A stretch of DNA of 26,379 nt. Source: Armatimonadota bacterium. Lineage in GTDB: Bacteria > Sysuimicrobiota > Sysuimicrobiia > Sysuimicrobiales > Humicultoraceae. Below are positions 14,810-22,244 of the stretch, piece after piece. Location: contig JACQHU010000088.1 of the NCBI GenBank assembly GCA_016198805.1, positions 1-26,379 on the forward strand. The letters run 5' to 3'. The notes beneath the pieces are model-generated. The model was not told the DNA's origin, did no database searches, and saw only the letters and a program-made list of their open reading frames with translations. The position numbers were made by a program, and so were the translations under genes. The stretch's first letter is position 1. Each line of letters begins with the position of its first letter.

Positions 14810-15607
14810 GTGATCGCCTCGACGCGCCACCCTCTGGTCCAGACCCTCAAGCGGCTGGCCGACCACCGGCGTCCCGATCCGGACGGACGCATCCTGCTGG
14901 ATGGCCCGCGCTTGGTCGAGGCGGCCCTGGAGGCGGGCGTGCCCATCGAGGCGGCGCTGGTCGCGGACGATGCGACGTCCCGCTCGCAGGCGGCCGCCGG
15001 ACGCTTGCGCGCCGCCGGCGTGCGGGTGGTCGAGGCAGCTCCGCGCGTGGTGCAGGCGGTCAGCCAGGTGATCACGACCCAGGGCCTGGTGGCAGTGGCG
15101 CGGCGCCCTCGACCTGCGGACGCCGCGGTGCTGGCGACCGCTGACCTGGTCCTGCTGGTCGCCGATCGCATTCAGGATCCCGGGAATATCGGCACGATGA
15201 TCCGCACGGCGGTGGCGGCGGGCGCGACAGCCGTGGCCGTCACCGAGGGCACGGCAGACCCGTTTCACCCGAAGGTGCTGCGTGCCACCATGGGGGCGGC
15301 CTTCTCCCTGCCGATTCTCACCCTGACCGGCGCCGCGCTGCGTGAGGCGCTGGCGGCTCGCGGCGTCCGGGTGTTGGTCGCCGAGCCCGCGGCCCCGCTG
15401 CTCTATACCGACGCGCCGGTGGAGCCGCCGCTGGCCATCGTGGTGGGCAACGAGGCCGCAGGTCCATCACCGGCCTGGGCGATGGTGGGCACCCGGGTAC
15501 GCATTCCCCTGCTGGGTCCCGTCGAGTCCCTCAACGTCGCGGTGGCGGCGGCCCTGCTGCTCTATGAGGTCGCGCGGCGGGGGCGCGCAGGAACCGTCCG
15601 CCCCTGA
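14810..15607 (+). CDS. TrmH/SpoU-family RNA 2'-O-methyltransferase
   Basis: 265 residues from a GTG. A small N-terminal substrate-binding domain (about 1-95) contains ILLDGPRLVEAALEAGVP, as in 23S rRNA methyltransferases of the RlmB/TsnR/YsgA type. The SPOUT domain carries all three motifs: DRIQDPGNIGTMIRTA, IVVGNEAAGPS, and IPLLGPVESLNVAVAAALLLY. It should methylate a ribose 2'-OH in rRNA (less likely tRNA) with SAM through the trefoil knot. YsgA-type genes often precede pheS in Bacillota, which agrees with the context here. The precise target nucleotide cannot be told. Confidence 0.92.
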   Translation: MIASTRHPLVQTLKRLADHRRPDPDGRILLDGPRLVEAALEAGVPIEAALVADDATSRSQAAAGRLRAAGVRVVEAAPRVVQAVSQVITTQGLVAVARRPRPADAAVLATADLVLLVADRIQDPGNIGTMIRTAVAAGATAVAVTEGTADPFHPKVLRATMGAAFSLPILTLTGAALREALAARGVRVLVAEPAAPLLYTDAPVEPPLAIVVGNEAAGPSPAWAMVGTRVRIPLLGPVESLNVAVAAALLLYEVARRGRAGTVRP

Positions 15608-15646
15608 GGCAGGAGTTTCGGAACGGCTGCCCCTGAGGCCGCTTGC

Positions 15647-15676
15647 TTGCCAGGGTCGCGCGGCGTGTGCTATACT
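15647..15676 (+). promoter_or_regulatory. Sigma-A type promoter upstream of the yqzL-like ORF and pheST
   Basis: TTGCCA (15647-15652), 18-base spacer, TATACT (15671-15676) with TGC directly before (extended -10). The -10 region TGTGCTATACTC is nearly identical to the infC promoter. A start near 15683 would give a ~535-base leader before pheS containing one small ORF and the T-box. Confidence 0.8.
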
Positions 15677-15771
15677 CGCGCCGTCGCACGACGCGACGCC
15701 TGAAACGCTGATCTGTGGCGGGTTTCAGCCCCGGGCGCGGAACGCACGCCGAGGCCGACAGGGGGAGATTG

Positions 15772-15900
15772 GTGGGACCGAGCTGGTCCGCGGAGTTGTG
15801 CTGGCGGTTGTTTGAGGCCACGGGATCGATCTGGGCGTACCTTGGATACCGGCGCTGCGTGCGGTACGCGTTCCTGGGCGGGTGGTTTTCGCTCAACTGA
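15772..15900 (+). CDS. YqzL-like small protein
   Basis: 42 residues from GTG 15772, preceded by GGGGGAG (15761-15767); a TTG at 15769 and upstream in-frame starts (to 15715) are also possible. The core reads AELCWRLFEATGSIWAYLGY, which matches my recollection of the YqzL-like family (W..F..TG.I..YL.Y) of ~45-residue proteins from Bacillota. The C-terminus adds RRCVRYAFLGGWFSLN. Function is unknown. It sits between a good promoter and the T-box, so it is cotranscribed as part of the leader but is not itself subject to the T-box decision. Confidence 0.55.
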   Translation: MGPSWSAELCWRLFEATGSIWAYLGYRRCVRYAFLGGWFSLN

Positions 15901-15910
15901 TCGCGAGCAG

Positions 15911-16217
15911 GCGATGACGGAGAGCAGTACCGGCCGATAGGCTCGTCCGCGCGCAGATCCCGCGCGCGGTCAGGGAGTGGGGGTCATAGACTGCAAACCC
16001 CCACGAGCGCGACCGCCGGGAATTCGCTCCTGAGCCGCCGGGTCGAAGGCGCGCCGGCGTTCTGGCGGCGCCGGTAGACCCGGCCGGGCGGCCCCACCGA
16101 TACCTGGGGAAGAGGACCGGGTCCTGCTGCGGGCCCGGTCAAGAAGGGTGGTGTCGCGGAAGCGAGGCGCTTTCGCCCCTGGGGCGAAGGCGCTTCAATG
16201 TTTCCAGGGGAGCGCCC
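15911..16217 (+). promoter_or_regulatory. T-box leader of pheST (Phe specifier)
   Basis: The 5' loop-E strand AGTA (15926-15929) and 3' GAA (16020-16022) flank the putative specifier TTC (16023-16025), a Phe codon. CCGGC/GCCGG pairs adjoin the loop. A distal hairpin TGGGGGT/ACCCCCA (15978-15984 with 15997-16003) closes Stem I. The antiterminator is AGGG (16145-16148), bulge TGGTGTC (16149-16155), a perfect 9-pair helix GCGGAAGCG/CGCTTTCGC (16156-16164 with 16168-16176) and CCCT (16177-16180). The T in TGGT fits the A73 discriminator of tRNA-Phe. Alternatives are a hairpin over 16165-16195 and pairing of CCCCTGG (16176-16182) with the SD region CCAGGGG (16204-16210). The usual bulge is TGGNACC, so AC is replaced by GT. 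Confidence 0.85.
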
Positions 16218-17201
16218 ATGTCGGACGACCTCGATCGCATCGTGCATGACACCCTCGCCGCGCTCCGTCAGGTACAGTCGCCGGAGGCTCTGGCCTCGCT
16301 GCGCCGCGAGATCCTGGGCCGGCGCGGCCGCCTGGCGGGGTTGATGAAGACGCTGCCCTCGCTCGATGCGTCACGGCGCGCGGCGCTGGGGGCGCGCCTC
16401 AATGAGGCACGAACCAGGCTGGAAGCGGCCATCGCGGCGCGCGAGCAGGAACTGGCCGCGGTCGCCTCCGTCCGCCGTCTGGACGCCGAATGGATCGACG
16501 TCACGTTGCCCGGGCGCCGCGGGCCGCTGGGCCGCCGGCACATCCTCCGGCGGACGCTCGATGAAGTGGAGCGCATCTTCATGGGCCTCGGCTTCGAGGT
16601 CGTCGAGGGCCCCGAGGTGGAGACCGAGGAGTTCAACTTCGAGCGGCTCAACATGCCGCGCGACCATCCGGCACGCGACACGCAGGACACCTTTTACCTC
16701 ACCGACGACCTGCTGCTGCGGACCCAGTCCACGGCCGTCGATGTCCGGGTCATGATCGGCCGCACGCCGCCCATGCGCTTCGTCACCAGCGGCCGGTGCT
16801 ACCGCCGCGACACGGTGGACGCCACCCATATGCCGGTCTTCCATCAGGTCGACGGCTTCATGGTCGGCGAAGGCATCACCTTCGCCGACCTCAAGGGCGT
16901 GCTGGCGACCTTCGCGCGCGAGATGTTCGGGGCCGGCACGCGGACGCGGTTCCAACCCAGCTACTTCCCCTTCACCGAGCCCAGCGCGGAACTGGCCGTG
17001 ACGTTTGCGGACCGGTGGCTCGAACTCGGCGGGTGCGGCATGTTCCATCCCCGGGTGCTGGAGATGGCCGGCATCGACCCGGAGCGCTACACGGCGTTCG
17101 CCTTTGGGCTGGGGGTCGACCGGCCGGCCATGGTCCGGTACGGCATCCCGGATATCCGGCTGTTCTGGGAGAACGACCTGCGGATGCTCGACCAGTTCTA
17201 G
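16218..17201 (+). CDS. pheS: Phenylalanine--tRNA ligase alpha subunit
   Basis: 327 residues, close to the usual ~340. An N-terminal coiled-coil arm (about 1-90) is followed by the class II catalytic domain: PGRRGPLGRRHILRRTLDEV, then FEVVEGPEVETEEFNFERLN, motif 2 around RFVTSGRCYRRDTVDATHMP, and motif 3 FGLGVDRPAMVRYGIPDIR. It aminoacylates tRNA-Phe as an (alpha-beta)2 enzyme with the product of the next gene. The ATG is preceded by AGGGGAG within the T-box leader, so translation and/or transcription should rise when uncharged tRNA-Phe accumulates. Confidence 0.97.
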   Translation: MSDDLDRIVHDTLAALRQVQSPEALASLRREILGRRGRLAGLMKTLPSLDASRRAALGARLNEARTRLEAAIAAREQELAAVASVRRLDAEWIDVTLPGRRGPLGRRHILRRTLDEVERIFMGLGFEVVEGPEVETEEFNFERLNMPRDHPARDTQDTFYLTDDLLLRTQSTAVDVRVMIGRTPPMRFVTSGRCYRRDTVDATHMPVFHQVDGFMVGEGITFADLKGVLATFAREMFGAGTRTRFQPSYFPFTEPSAELAVTFADRWLELGGCGMFHPRVLEMAGIDPERYTAFAFGLGVDRPAMVRYGIPDIRLFWENDLRMLDQF

Positions 17202-17243
17202 GGGTGCGCACGGAATCTGAGCGACTGGAGACGGGAACGAACG

Positions 17244-19307
17244 ATGCGCGTGCTGCTCTCATGGCTGCAGGAGTACGTTGACATCACGGACCCGCCCGAG
17301 GTCCTGGCTGAGCAGTTGCCGATGCTTGGCCTCGGCGTCGAGACGTGGGAGCGGGGAGACGGCGACGTGATCTTCGACCTGGAGATCGCGTCGAACCGGC
17401 CAGACCTGCTCAGCCTGATCGGGATCGCGCGCGAGCTGGCCGCGTGGCGCCGGCGCCAGGTGCGCCTGCCTGTCGATACCCTGGAGGAGACCGATCCGCC
17501 GTGCCATGAGCGGGGCGCGGTGGAGATCGTGGATCCCGTCCTGTGCCCGCGGTACGTGGCCCATGTCATTAGCGACGTGACCGTCGGGCCGTCGCCGCCA
17601 GAGATCGCGTCCCGGCTGGAGGCGGCCGGGATCCGTCCCATCAACAACGTCGTGGATGCCACCAACTACGCCATGCTGGAGTGGGGGCACCCGCTCCATG
17701 CCTTCGATCTGGAGACGCTGGCTGACCACCGGATCGTGGTCCGGCCCGCCGCCCCCGGGGAAGCACTGGTGACGCTTGACGGCATCCAGCGCAGCCTCGA
17801 TCCGGCGATGCTGCTGATCGCCGATGTCCGCCGTCCGGTGGCGCTGGCCGGCATCATGGGCGGCGCCGAGACCGAAATTCACCCGTTCACCAGGACGGTG
17901 CTGCTGGAGGCGGCGTCGTTCGCGCCGTGGAGCGTCCGGCGGACCAGCCGGCGCCTGGGGCTGCGGACGGAGGCCAGCGCCCGGTTTGAGCGCGGCATCG
18001 ATCCGGAGGGCGTGCTGCGGGCCGCCCGGCGCTGCGCGCGCCTGATCGCGCGCGCAGCCGGCGGGTGCGTGCTGCGAGGGGCGATCGATGCCTACCCGGC
18101 GCCGGCGCCCCGGCCGACGATCACCCTGCGGCTCGCCCGGATCCCGCGGGTGCTGGGCGTTCGTGTCCCCTCCGACGACGTCGTGGCGATCCTGTCCCGC
18201 CTGGGCGTCGAGACCTCCCGCGACGGAGAGATCCTCCGCGCCATCCCGCCGGTGGGCCGCCGCGACCTGGAGCGTGAAGAGGATGTGATCGAGGAGGTCG
18301 CGAGACACTTCGGCTATGATCGGATTCCGGAAGCCATGCCCGTGGAGGCGATGCACCAGGGACGCCGCCCTCCCAGGCTGGAAGCGGAGTCGGCGGCCCG
18401 GGATGCGTTGATCCGCAGCGGACTGACCGAGGCCATGACCGTCTCGCTCATTCACCCCCGGCTGCTGGAGCGGCTCGACCTGGACGCCGACGATCCGTGG
18501 CGTCAGGCCGTCCCGCTGGCCAACCCGCTCACCGCCGAGCACACCCACCTGCGGCCGTGCCTGCTGCCCGGCGTGCTGGAGGCGGCGCGGGTCAACGTGA
18601 ACCGCCGCCGCCAGGCCGTCCACCTCTTCGAGATGGGCACCATCTTCCGGGCCAGCGCCGGGGGGGTCGAGGAGCAGCGCGCGCTTGCCGTCGCCATGCG
18701 CGGTCGCTGGCTGATCGGGGACTGGAACGCCTCCGACGACGGCCAGGAGGTGTTGTTCTATCATTTGAAGGGGGTGCTGGAGGTGCTGGTCGGCGAGCTC
18801 CGGGCGGGGAGCCTGTCCGTGGAGGCCGGCGGGCCGCGCTGGCTCCACCCCGCCCGGGCCGGGCGGCTCTTCATCGACGGCACCGCCCTGGGCGTGGCAG
18901 GTGAGCTGCACCCGGCGGTCGCCGAGCGGTTCGAGCTTCCCGGCCGGACCTATGTGGCCGAACTCGACCTGGACGAACTGCTGCGCCGCGCGGTGCTCCA
19001 GCCGCGGTTTGCCGGGCTCCCGCGCTTCCCCGCCGTCCGGCGGGACGTCGCCGTGGTCGCGCCCCGGTCGCTCCCCCATGCCGCGGTAGAGGCGGCGCTG
19101 CGGGAAAGCGTGGGACCGCTGCTGGAGAGCGTCGAACTCTTTGATGTGTACATGGGACCGCCGCTGGAGGAGGGGATGCGCAACCTAGCCTACACGCTGA
19201 CCCTGCGCGCGCCAGATCGGACGCTCACCGGCGAGGAGGTGGAGGAGATCATCCGGCGCGTCCACGCGACGCTGCCGGAGCGCCTGCCGGTGACGATCCG
19301 GACATGA
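17244..19307 (+). CDS. pheT: Phenylalanine--tRNA ligase beta subunit lacking the EMAP-II/OB domain
   Basis: 687 residues instead of ~790-800. The start MRVLLSWLQEYVDI and MLGLGVE are the normal B1 N-terminus, but the sequence then goes from about residue 33 directly to GDVIFDLEIASNRPDLLS at about residue 44. In the usual protein ~110 residues of a tRNA-binding OB fold (B2) lie between these points. The B3/B4 editing region, B5 (RPTITLRLARIPRVLGV), the B6/B7 catalytic-like domain and the C-terminal anticodon-binding FDX-ACB domain (about 594-687) are all present. Frame and length are intact with no sign of decay. It pairs with PheS and should be functional. Some lineages are known to lack B2, so this is a real variant rather than an error. 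Confidence 0.95.
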   Translation: MRVLLSWLQEYVDITDPPEVLAEQLPMLGLGVETWERGDGDVIFDLEIASNRPDLLSLIGIARELAAWRRRQVRLPVDTLEETDPPCHERGAVEIVDPVLCPRYVAHVISDVTVGPSPPEIASRLEAAGIRPINNVVDATNYAMLEWGHPLHAFDLETLADHRIVVRPAAPGEALVTLDGIQRSLDPAMLLIADVRRPVALAGIMGGAETEIHPFTRTVLLEAASFAPWSVRRTSRRLGLRTEASARFERGIDPEGVLRAARRCARLIARAAGGCVLRGAIDAYPAPAPRPTITLRLARIPRVLGVRVPSDDVVAILSRLGVETSRDGEILRAIPPVGRRDLEREEDVIEEVARHFGYDRIPEAMPVEAMHQGRRPPRLEAESAARDALIRSGLTEAMTVSLIHPRLLERLDLDADDPWRQAVPLANPLTAEHTHLRPCLLPGVLEAARVNVNRRRQAVHLFEMGTIFRASAGGVEEQRALAVAMRGRWLIGDWNASDDGQEVLFYHLKGVLEVLVGELRAGSLSVEAGGPRWLHPARAGRLFIDGTALGVAGELHPAVAERFELPGRTYVAELDLDELLRRAVLQPRFAGLPRFPAVRRDVAVVAPRSLPHAAVEAALRESVGPLLESVELFDVYMGPPLEEGMRNLAYTLTLRAPDRTLTGEEVEEIIRRVHATLPERLPVTIRT

Positions 19308-19332
19308 GGTGCTGGGCTCGGCGCCGGACCGG

Positions 19333-19360
19333 TCCTTTGCGAACGGTCGTGCAAAGGAGG
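19333..19360 (+). promoter_or_regulatory. Hairpin covering the cvpA ribosome-binding site
   Basis: TCCTTTGC (19333-19340) pairs perfectly with GCAAAGGA (19351-19358), loop of 10 bases. The 3' arm contains most of the strong SD AAAGGAGG (19353-19360), 7 bases before the cvpA ATG. This could restrict translation until opened by a ribosome, protein or temperature. Confidence 0.55.
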
Positions 19361-19367
19361 CTGGACC

Positions 19368-19901
19368 ATGGTATGGCTTGACTGGCTGATCGTCGCCATG
19401 GCGATCTGGTTCGTGTTCCAGGGGCTGGTCAAGGGCGCCGCCGCCTCGCTGCTTGGCGCCCTGGCGATCGTCGTCTCGTACATCGGGGCGGCCGCGCTGC
19501 TCCCGTCGTTTGGCGAGGTGCTGACGCGGTTCCTCATGGCGCTGATCCGGTCAGAGGAATTCACGCGGGACTGGGCGCGGACGGTCAGCTTCGTCTTCAC
19601 GTTCCTGGTCGGGTACATCATCCTGCTGCTGCTCATCAGCGTGCTCCCCGGCGCCAAGCGGCCCGCGATGCAGGCGCAGGTCCTGGGCGTCTTCATGGGC
19701 GCTGCCAAGGCGTCGGTGGCGGCCATGGCGCTGGTGGGGATCCTCCTGGCGTCGCCTTACAGCGAGCCGATCATGCGCGACATCCAGGAGCGATCGTCGT
19801 TCGCCAAACTGGCGGCCACCGCCCAGCGGCGCAGCATCCAGGTGTTGAGCCAGGCCAGCCCGATCCCCTTCCCGCCGGTGGGTCCCGACCATAAGTTCTA
19901 G
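19368..19901 (+). CDS. cvpA: CvpA-family membrane protein
   Basis: 177 residues with four hydrophobic segments (about 3-22, 28-48, 78-98 and 104-128). The start WLDWLIVAMAIWFVFQGLVKG is the typical CvpA N-terminus (D..I........G...G). In Bacillota, YshB/CvpA is encoded between zapA and polX, and here it lies next to polX. Family members have been linked to colicin V production and envelope stress tolerance, but the molecular role is uncertain. The strong SD is part of a hairpin. Confidence 0.85.
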   Translation: MVWLDWLIVAMAIWFVFQGLVKGAAASLLGALAIVVSYIGAAALLPSFGEVLTRFLMALIRSEEFTRDWARTVSFVFTFLVGYIILLLLISVLPGAKRPAMQAQVLGVFMGAAKASVAAMALVGILLASPYSEPIMRDIQERSSFAKLAATAQRRSIQVLSQASPIPFPPVGPDHKF

Positions 19902-19903
19902 CC

Positions 19904-21643
19904 ATGCAGAACCGCGCCATCGCCCAGCGGTTCGCCCTGATCGCCGACATGCTGGAGATCAAGGGCGAGATGATCTTCCGCATCAACGCCTACCGGCGTG
20001 CCGCGCGGGCCATCGAGGCCCTCACCGAGGACATCGCCGAGATCGCCGCGCGGGGTGAGCTGACCGGTATCCCGGGCATCGGCACCGGCACCGCGGAGAA
20101 AATCGAGGAGTTCCTCAAGACCGGCACCATGAAGGTCTATGAGGAACTCGCCGCGTCCCTGCCACCCGGGCTGGCGGCGCTCATGAGCGTGCCTGAAGTC
20201 GGCCCCAAGACGGCGCTGCTGCTCCATGAGAAACTCGGCATCACGACCATCGAGGGGCTGGAAGCGGCGGCCAAAGCCGGCAAGATCCGCGAGCTTGCCC
20301 GGATGGGCGCGAAGACCGAGGAGAACATCCTCAAGGGCATCGCCATGCTCCGGCGGAGCGCCGGGCGTCAGCCGCTGGGCGTCGTCCTGCCGGTCGCGCG
20401 GGAACTCGTCGAGCGGCTGCGCGGGGTCGCCGGCGTGCAGGAGATCGACGTGGCCGGCAGCCTGCGCCGGATGAAAGAGACCGTCGGCGACATCGACATC
20501 CTGGTCACGAGCCGGAAGCCCGGCGACGTGATGGAGGCCTTCGTGCGGGCCCCGCATGTGGCGCAGGTGCTGTCGCATGGCCCGACGCGCTCCAGCGTGG
20601 TGCTGGAGGTCAGCCTCCAGGCCGACATGCGCGTCGTCGAGCCGGCGGCCTACGGCGCCGCGCTCCAGTATTTCACGGGCAGCAAAGAGCACAACGTGGC
20701 GCTGCGGGAGCGGGCCGTGCGCAAGGGCCTGAAGGTCAACGAGTACGGCGTGTGGCGGGTCAAAGACGGGAAGCGCGTGGCCGGCCGGACGGAAGCGGAC
20801 GTGTACCGCGCGGTCGGCGTGCCCTGGATCCCGCCTGAACTGCGGGAGGACCAGGGGGAGATCGAGGCGGCCGCAGACGGCCGGCTGCCGACGCTCATCG
20901 AGTTGAAGGATATCCGTGGCGACCTGCACATGCACACGAAGTGGAGCGACGGCTCGGAAAGCGCCGAGGCCATGGCCACATCCGCCCGGGCGCTGGGGTA
21001 TGAGTACATCTGCATCACCGACCATTCCCGGTCGTTGAAGATGGCCGGCGGCGTGCAGGTCGACGAACTGCGGGAGCACGCCGCGCACATCCGCCGCTCC
21101 TCCGACCGGCTCGGCATCGCGGTGCTCATGGGCACCGAGTGCGACATCTTAGCCGACGGGTCGCTGGACTATCCGGCGAACGTGCTGGCCGACCTGGATG
21201 TGGTGATCGCCTCGGTCCACACCCGTTTCAAGATGACCCGCGAGGCCATGACCCGGCGGATCATCCGCGCCATGGAGAGCGAGCACGTGGATATCCTCGG
21301 CCACCCGACCGGCCGGCTGCTCGGCCAGCGGGATCCCTACGAGGTGGACGTGGAGGCGATCATCGACGCCGCGGCCCGGACCGCGACGGCCCTGGAGATC
21401 AATGCGTCGCCGGAGCGGCTGGATATCAAGGACACCCAGGTGCGCCTGGCCAGGGAGCACGGCGTGCGCCTGGCTATCGGCACCGACGCCCACACCTCCG
21501 CGCACCTCCGGAACATGCCCCTGGGAGTCAGCGTGGCGCGGCGGGGATGGGTTGAAGCGAAGGACGTCCTGAACACGCTGCCGCTGCCGAAACTCATGGA
21601 GGCGCTGGGCCGCACCACGGGGACATCGCGCCGCCGCAGGTGA
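19904..21643 (+). CDS. polX: DNA polymerase X with PHP exonuclease domain
   Basis: 579 residues, the usual bacterial PolX length. An N-terminal 8-kDa-like HhH region contains IPGIGTGTAEKIEEFL and VPEVGPKTALLL. The nucleotidyltransferase motif GSLRRMKETVGDIDILV supplies D196 and D198, with D241 as the probable third acid. A C-terminal PHP domain starts GDLHMHTKWSDG (H342, H344) and includes ITDHSR, HPTGRLLG and GTDAHTS, so the 3'-5' exonuclease metal site looks intact. It fills short gaps and processes ends in base-excision repair. It starts 2 bases after the cvpA stop and overlaps the glycosylase gene, forming a repair unit. Confidence 0.95.
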   Translation: MQNRAIAQRFALIADMLEIKGEMIFRINAYRRAARAIEALTEDIAEIAARGELTGIPGIGTGTAEKIEEFLKTGTMKVYEELAASLPPGLAALMSVPEVGPKTALLLHEKLGITTIEGLEAAAKAGKIRELARMGAKTEENILKGIAMLRRSAGRQPLGVVLPVARELVERLRGVAGVQEIDVAGSLRRMKETVGDIDILVTSRKPGDVMEAFVRAPHVAQVLSHGPTRSSVVLEVSLQADMRVVEPAAYGAALQYFTGSKEHNVALRERAVRKGLKVNEYGVWRVKDGKRVAGRTEADVYRAVGVPWIPPELREDQGEIEAAADGRLPTLIELKDIRGDLHMHTKWSDGSESAEAMATSARALGYEYICITDHSRSLKMAGGVQVDELREHAAHIRRSSDRLGIAVLMGTECDILADGSLDYPANVLADLDVVIASVHTRFKMTREAMTRRIIRAMESEHVDILGHPTGRLLGQRDPYEVDVEAIIDAAARTATALEINASPERLDIKDTQVRLAREHGVRLAIGTDAHTSAHLRNMPLGVSVARRGWVEAKDVLNTLPLPKLMEALGRTTGTSRRRR

Positions 21644-22236
21644 CCTCCCACCGCCCGCTGCCGCGCCGCTTCTTCGCGCGCGACACCGTGCTGGTGGCCC
21701 GCGCGCTCATCGGCCACCTCCTGGTGCACGAGACGCCATCCGGCCGCCTGGTGGGCCGCATCGTCGAGACCGAGGCCTACCGGGGGGCGGACGACCCGGC
21801 CAGCCACGCCTACGGGCGCACGCCGCGCAGCGAGATCATGTTTGGCATCCCGGGGGTGGCGTACGTCTACTCATCGTACGGCATGCACTCCTGTCTGAAC
21901 GTCGTGACCGAAGCGCATGGCCGTCCGGGAGCGGTGCTGCTCCGCGCACTCGAGCCGCTGGAAGGGATTCACCTGATGCGCCGCGGCCGCGCACGGGTGC
22001 CGGTCAAGTGGCTGGCCTCGGGCCCCGGCCGGCTGGCCATCGCGATGCGCGTGGGGCCGCAACATAACGGCCGAGACCTGACCACCCCACCGCTGTACAT
22101 CGCCCAGGGCGGCCGGCGGAGCGGGCGTCTCGTCGTCGGGCCGCGCATCGGGATCACCGTCGCCACCGACCACCCGTGGCGGTTTGGTCTTGAGGGCCAT
22201 CCGGCGCTCTCGCGGCCGTTTCGCGCTCCTCTATAA
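21640..22236 (+). CDS. mpg: 3-methyladenine DNA glycosylase (AAG/MPG type)
   Basis: 198 residues from GTG 21640, overlapping the polX stop (GTGA). The family features are RDTVLVARALIGHLLVH, the catalytic-Glu region IVETEAYRGADDPASHA, the DNA-intercalating Tyr region YVYSSYGMHSCLNVV and GPGRLAIAMRV. It should excise alkylated bases such as 3-methyladenine and hypoxanthine. With PolX directly upstream, the two would carry out base removal and gap filling. In Bacillus these genes are not adjacent, so this coupling is a local arrangement. Confidence 0.93.
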   Translation: MTSHRPLPRRFFARDTVLVARALIGHLLVHETPSGRLVGRIVETEAYRGADDPASHAYGRTPRSEIMFGIPGVAYVYSSYGMHSCLNVVTEAHGRPGAVLLRALEPLEGIHLMRRGRARVPVKWLASGPGRLAIAMRVGPQHNGRDLTTPPLYIAQGGRRSGRLVVGPRIGITVATDHPWRFGLEGHPALSRPFRAPL

Positions 22237-22244
22237 TGGGAGCA
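22232..22244 (+). promoter_or_regulatory. Possible leaderless promoter (-10 TATAAT)
   Basis: A perfect TATAAT (22232-22237) overlaps the mpg stop codon and ends 6 bases before the ATG at 22244. The start site expected 7 bases after the hexamer would be the A of that ATG, giving a leaderless mRNA. No good -35 is visible, and the GGGAG between them is too close to the ATG to be an effective SD. Confidence 0.45.
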
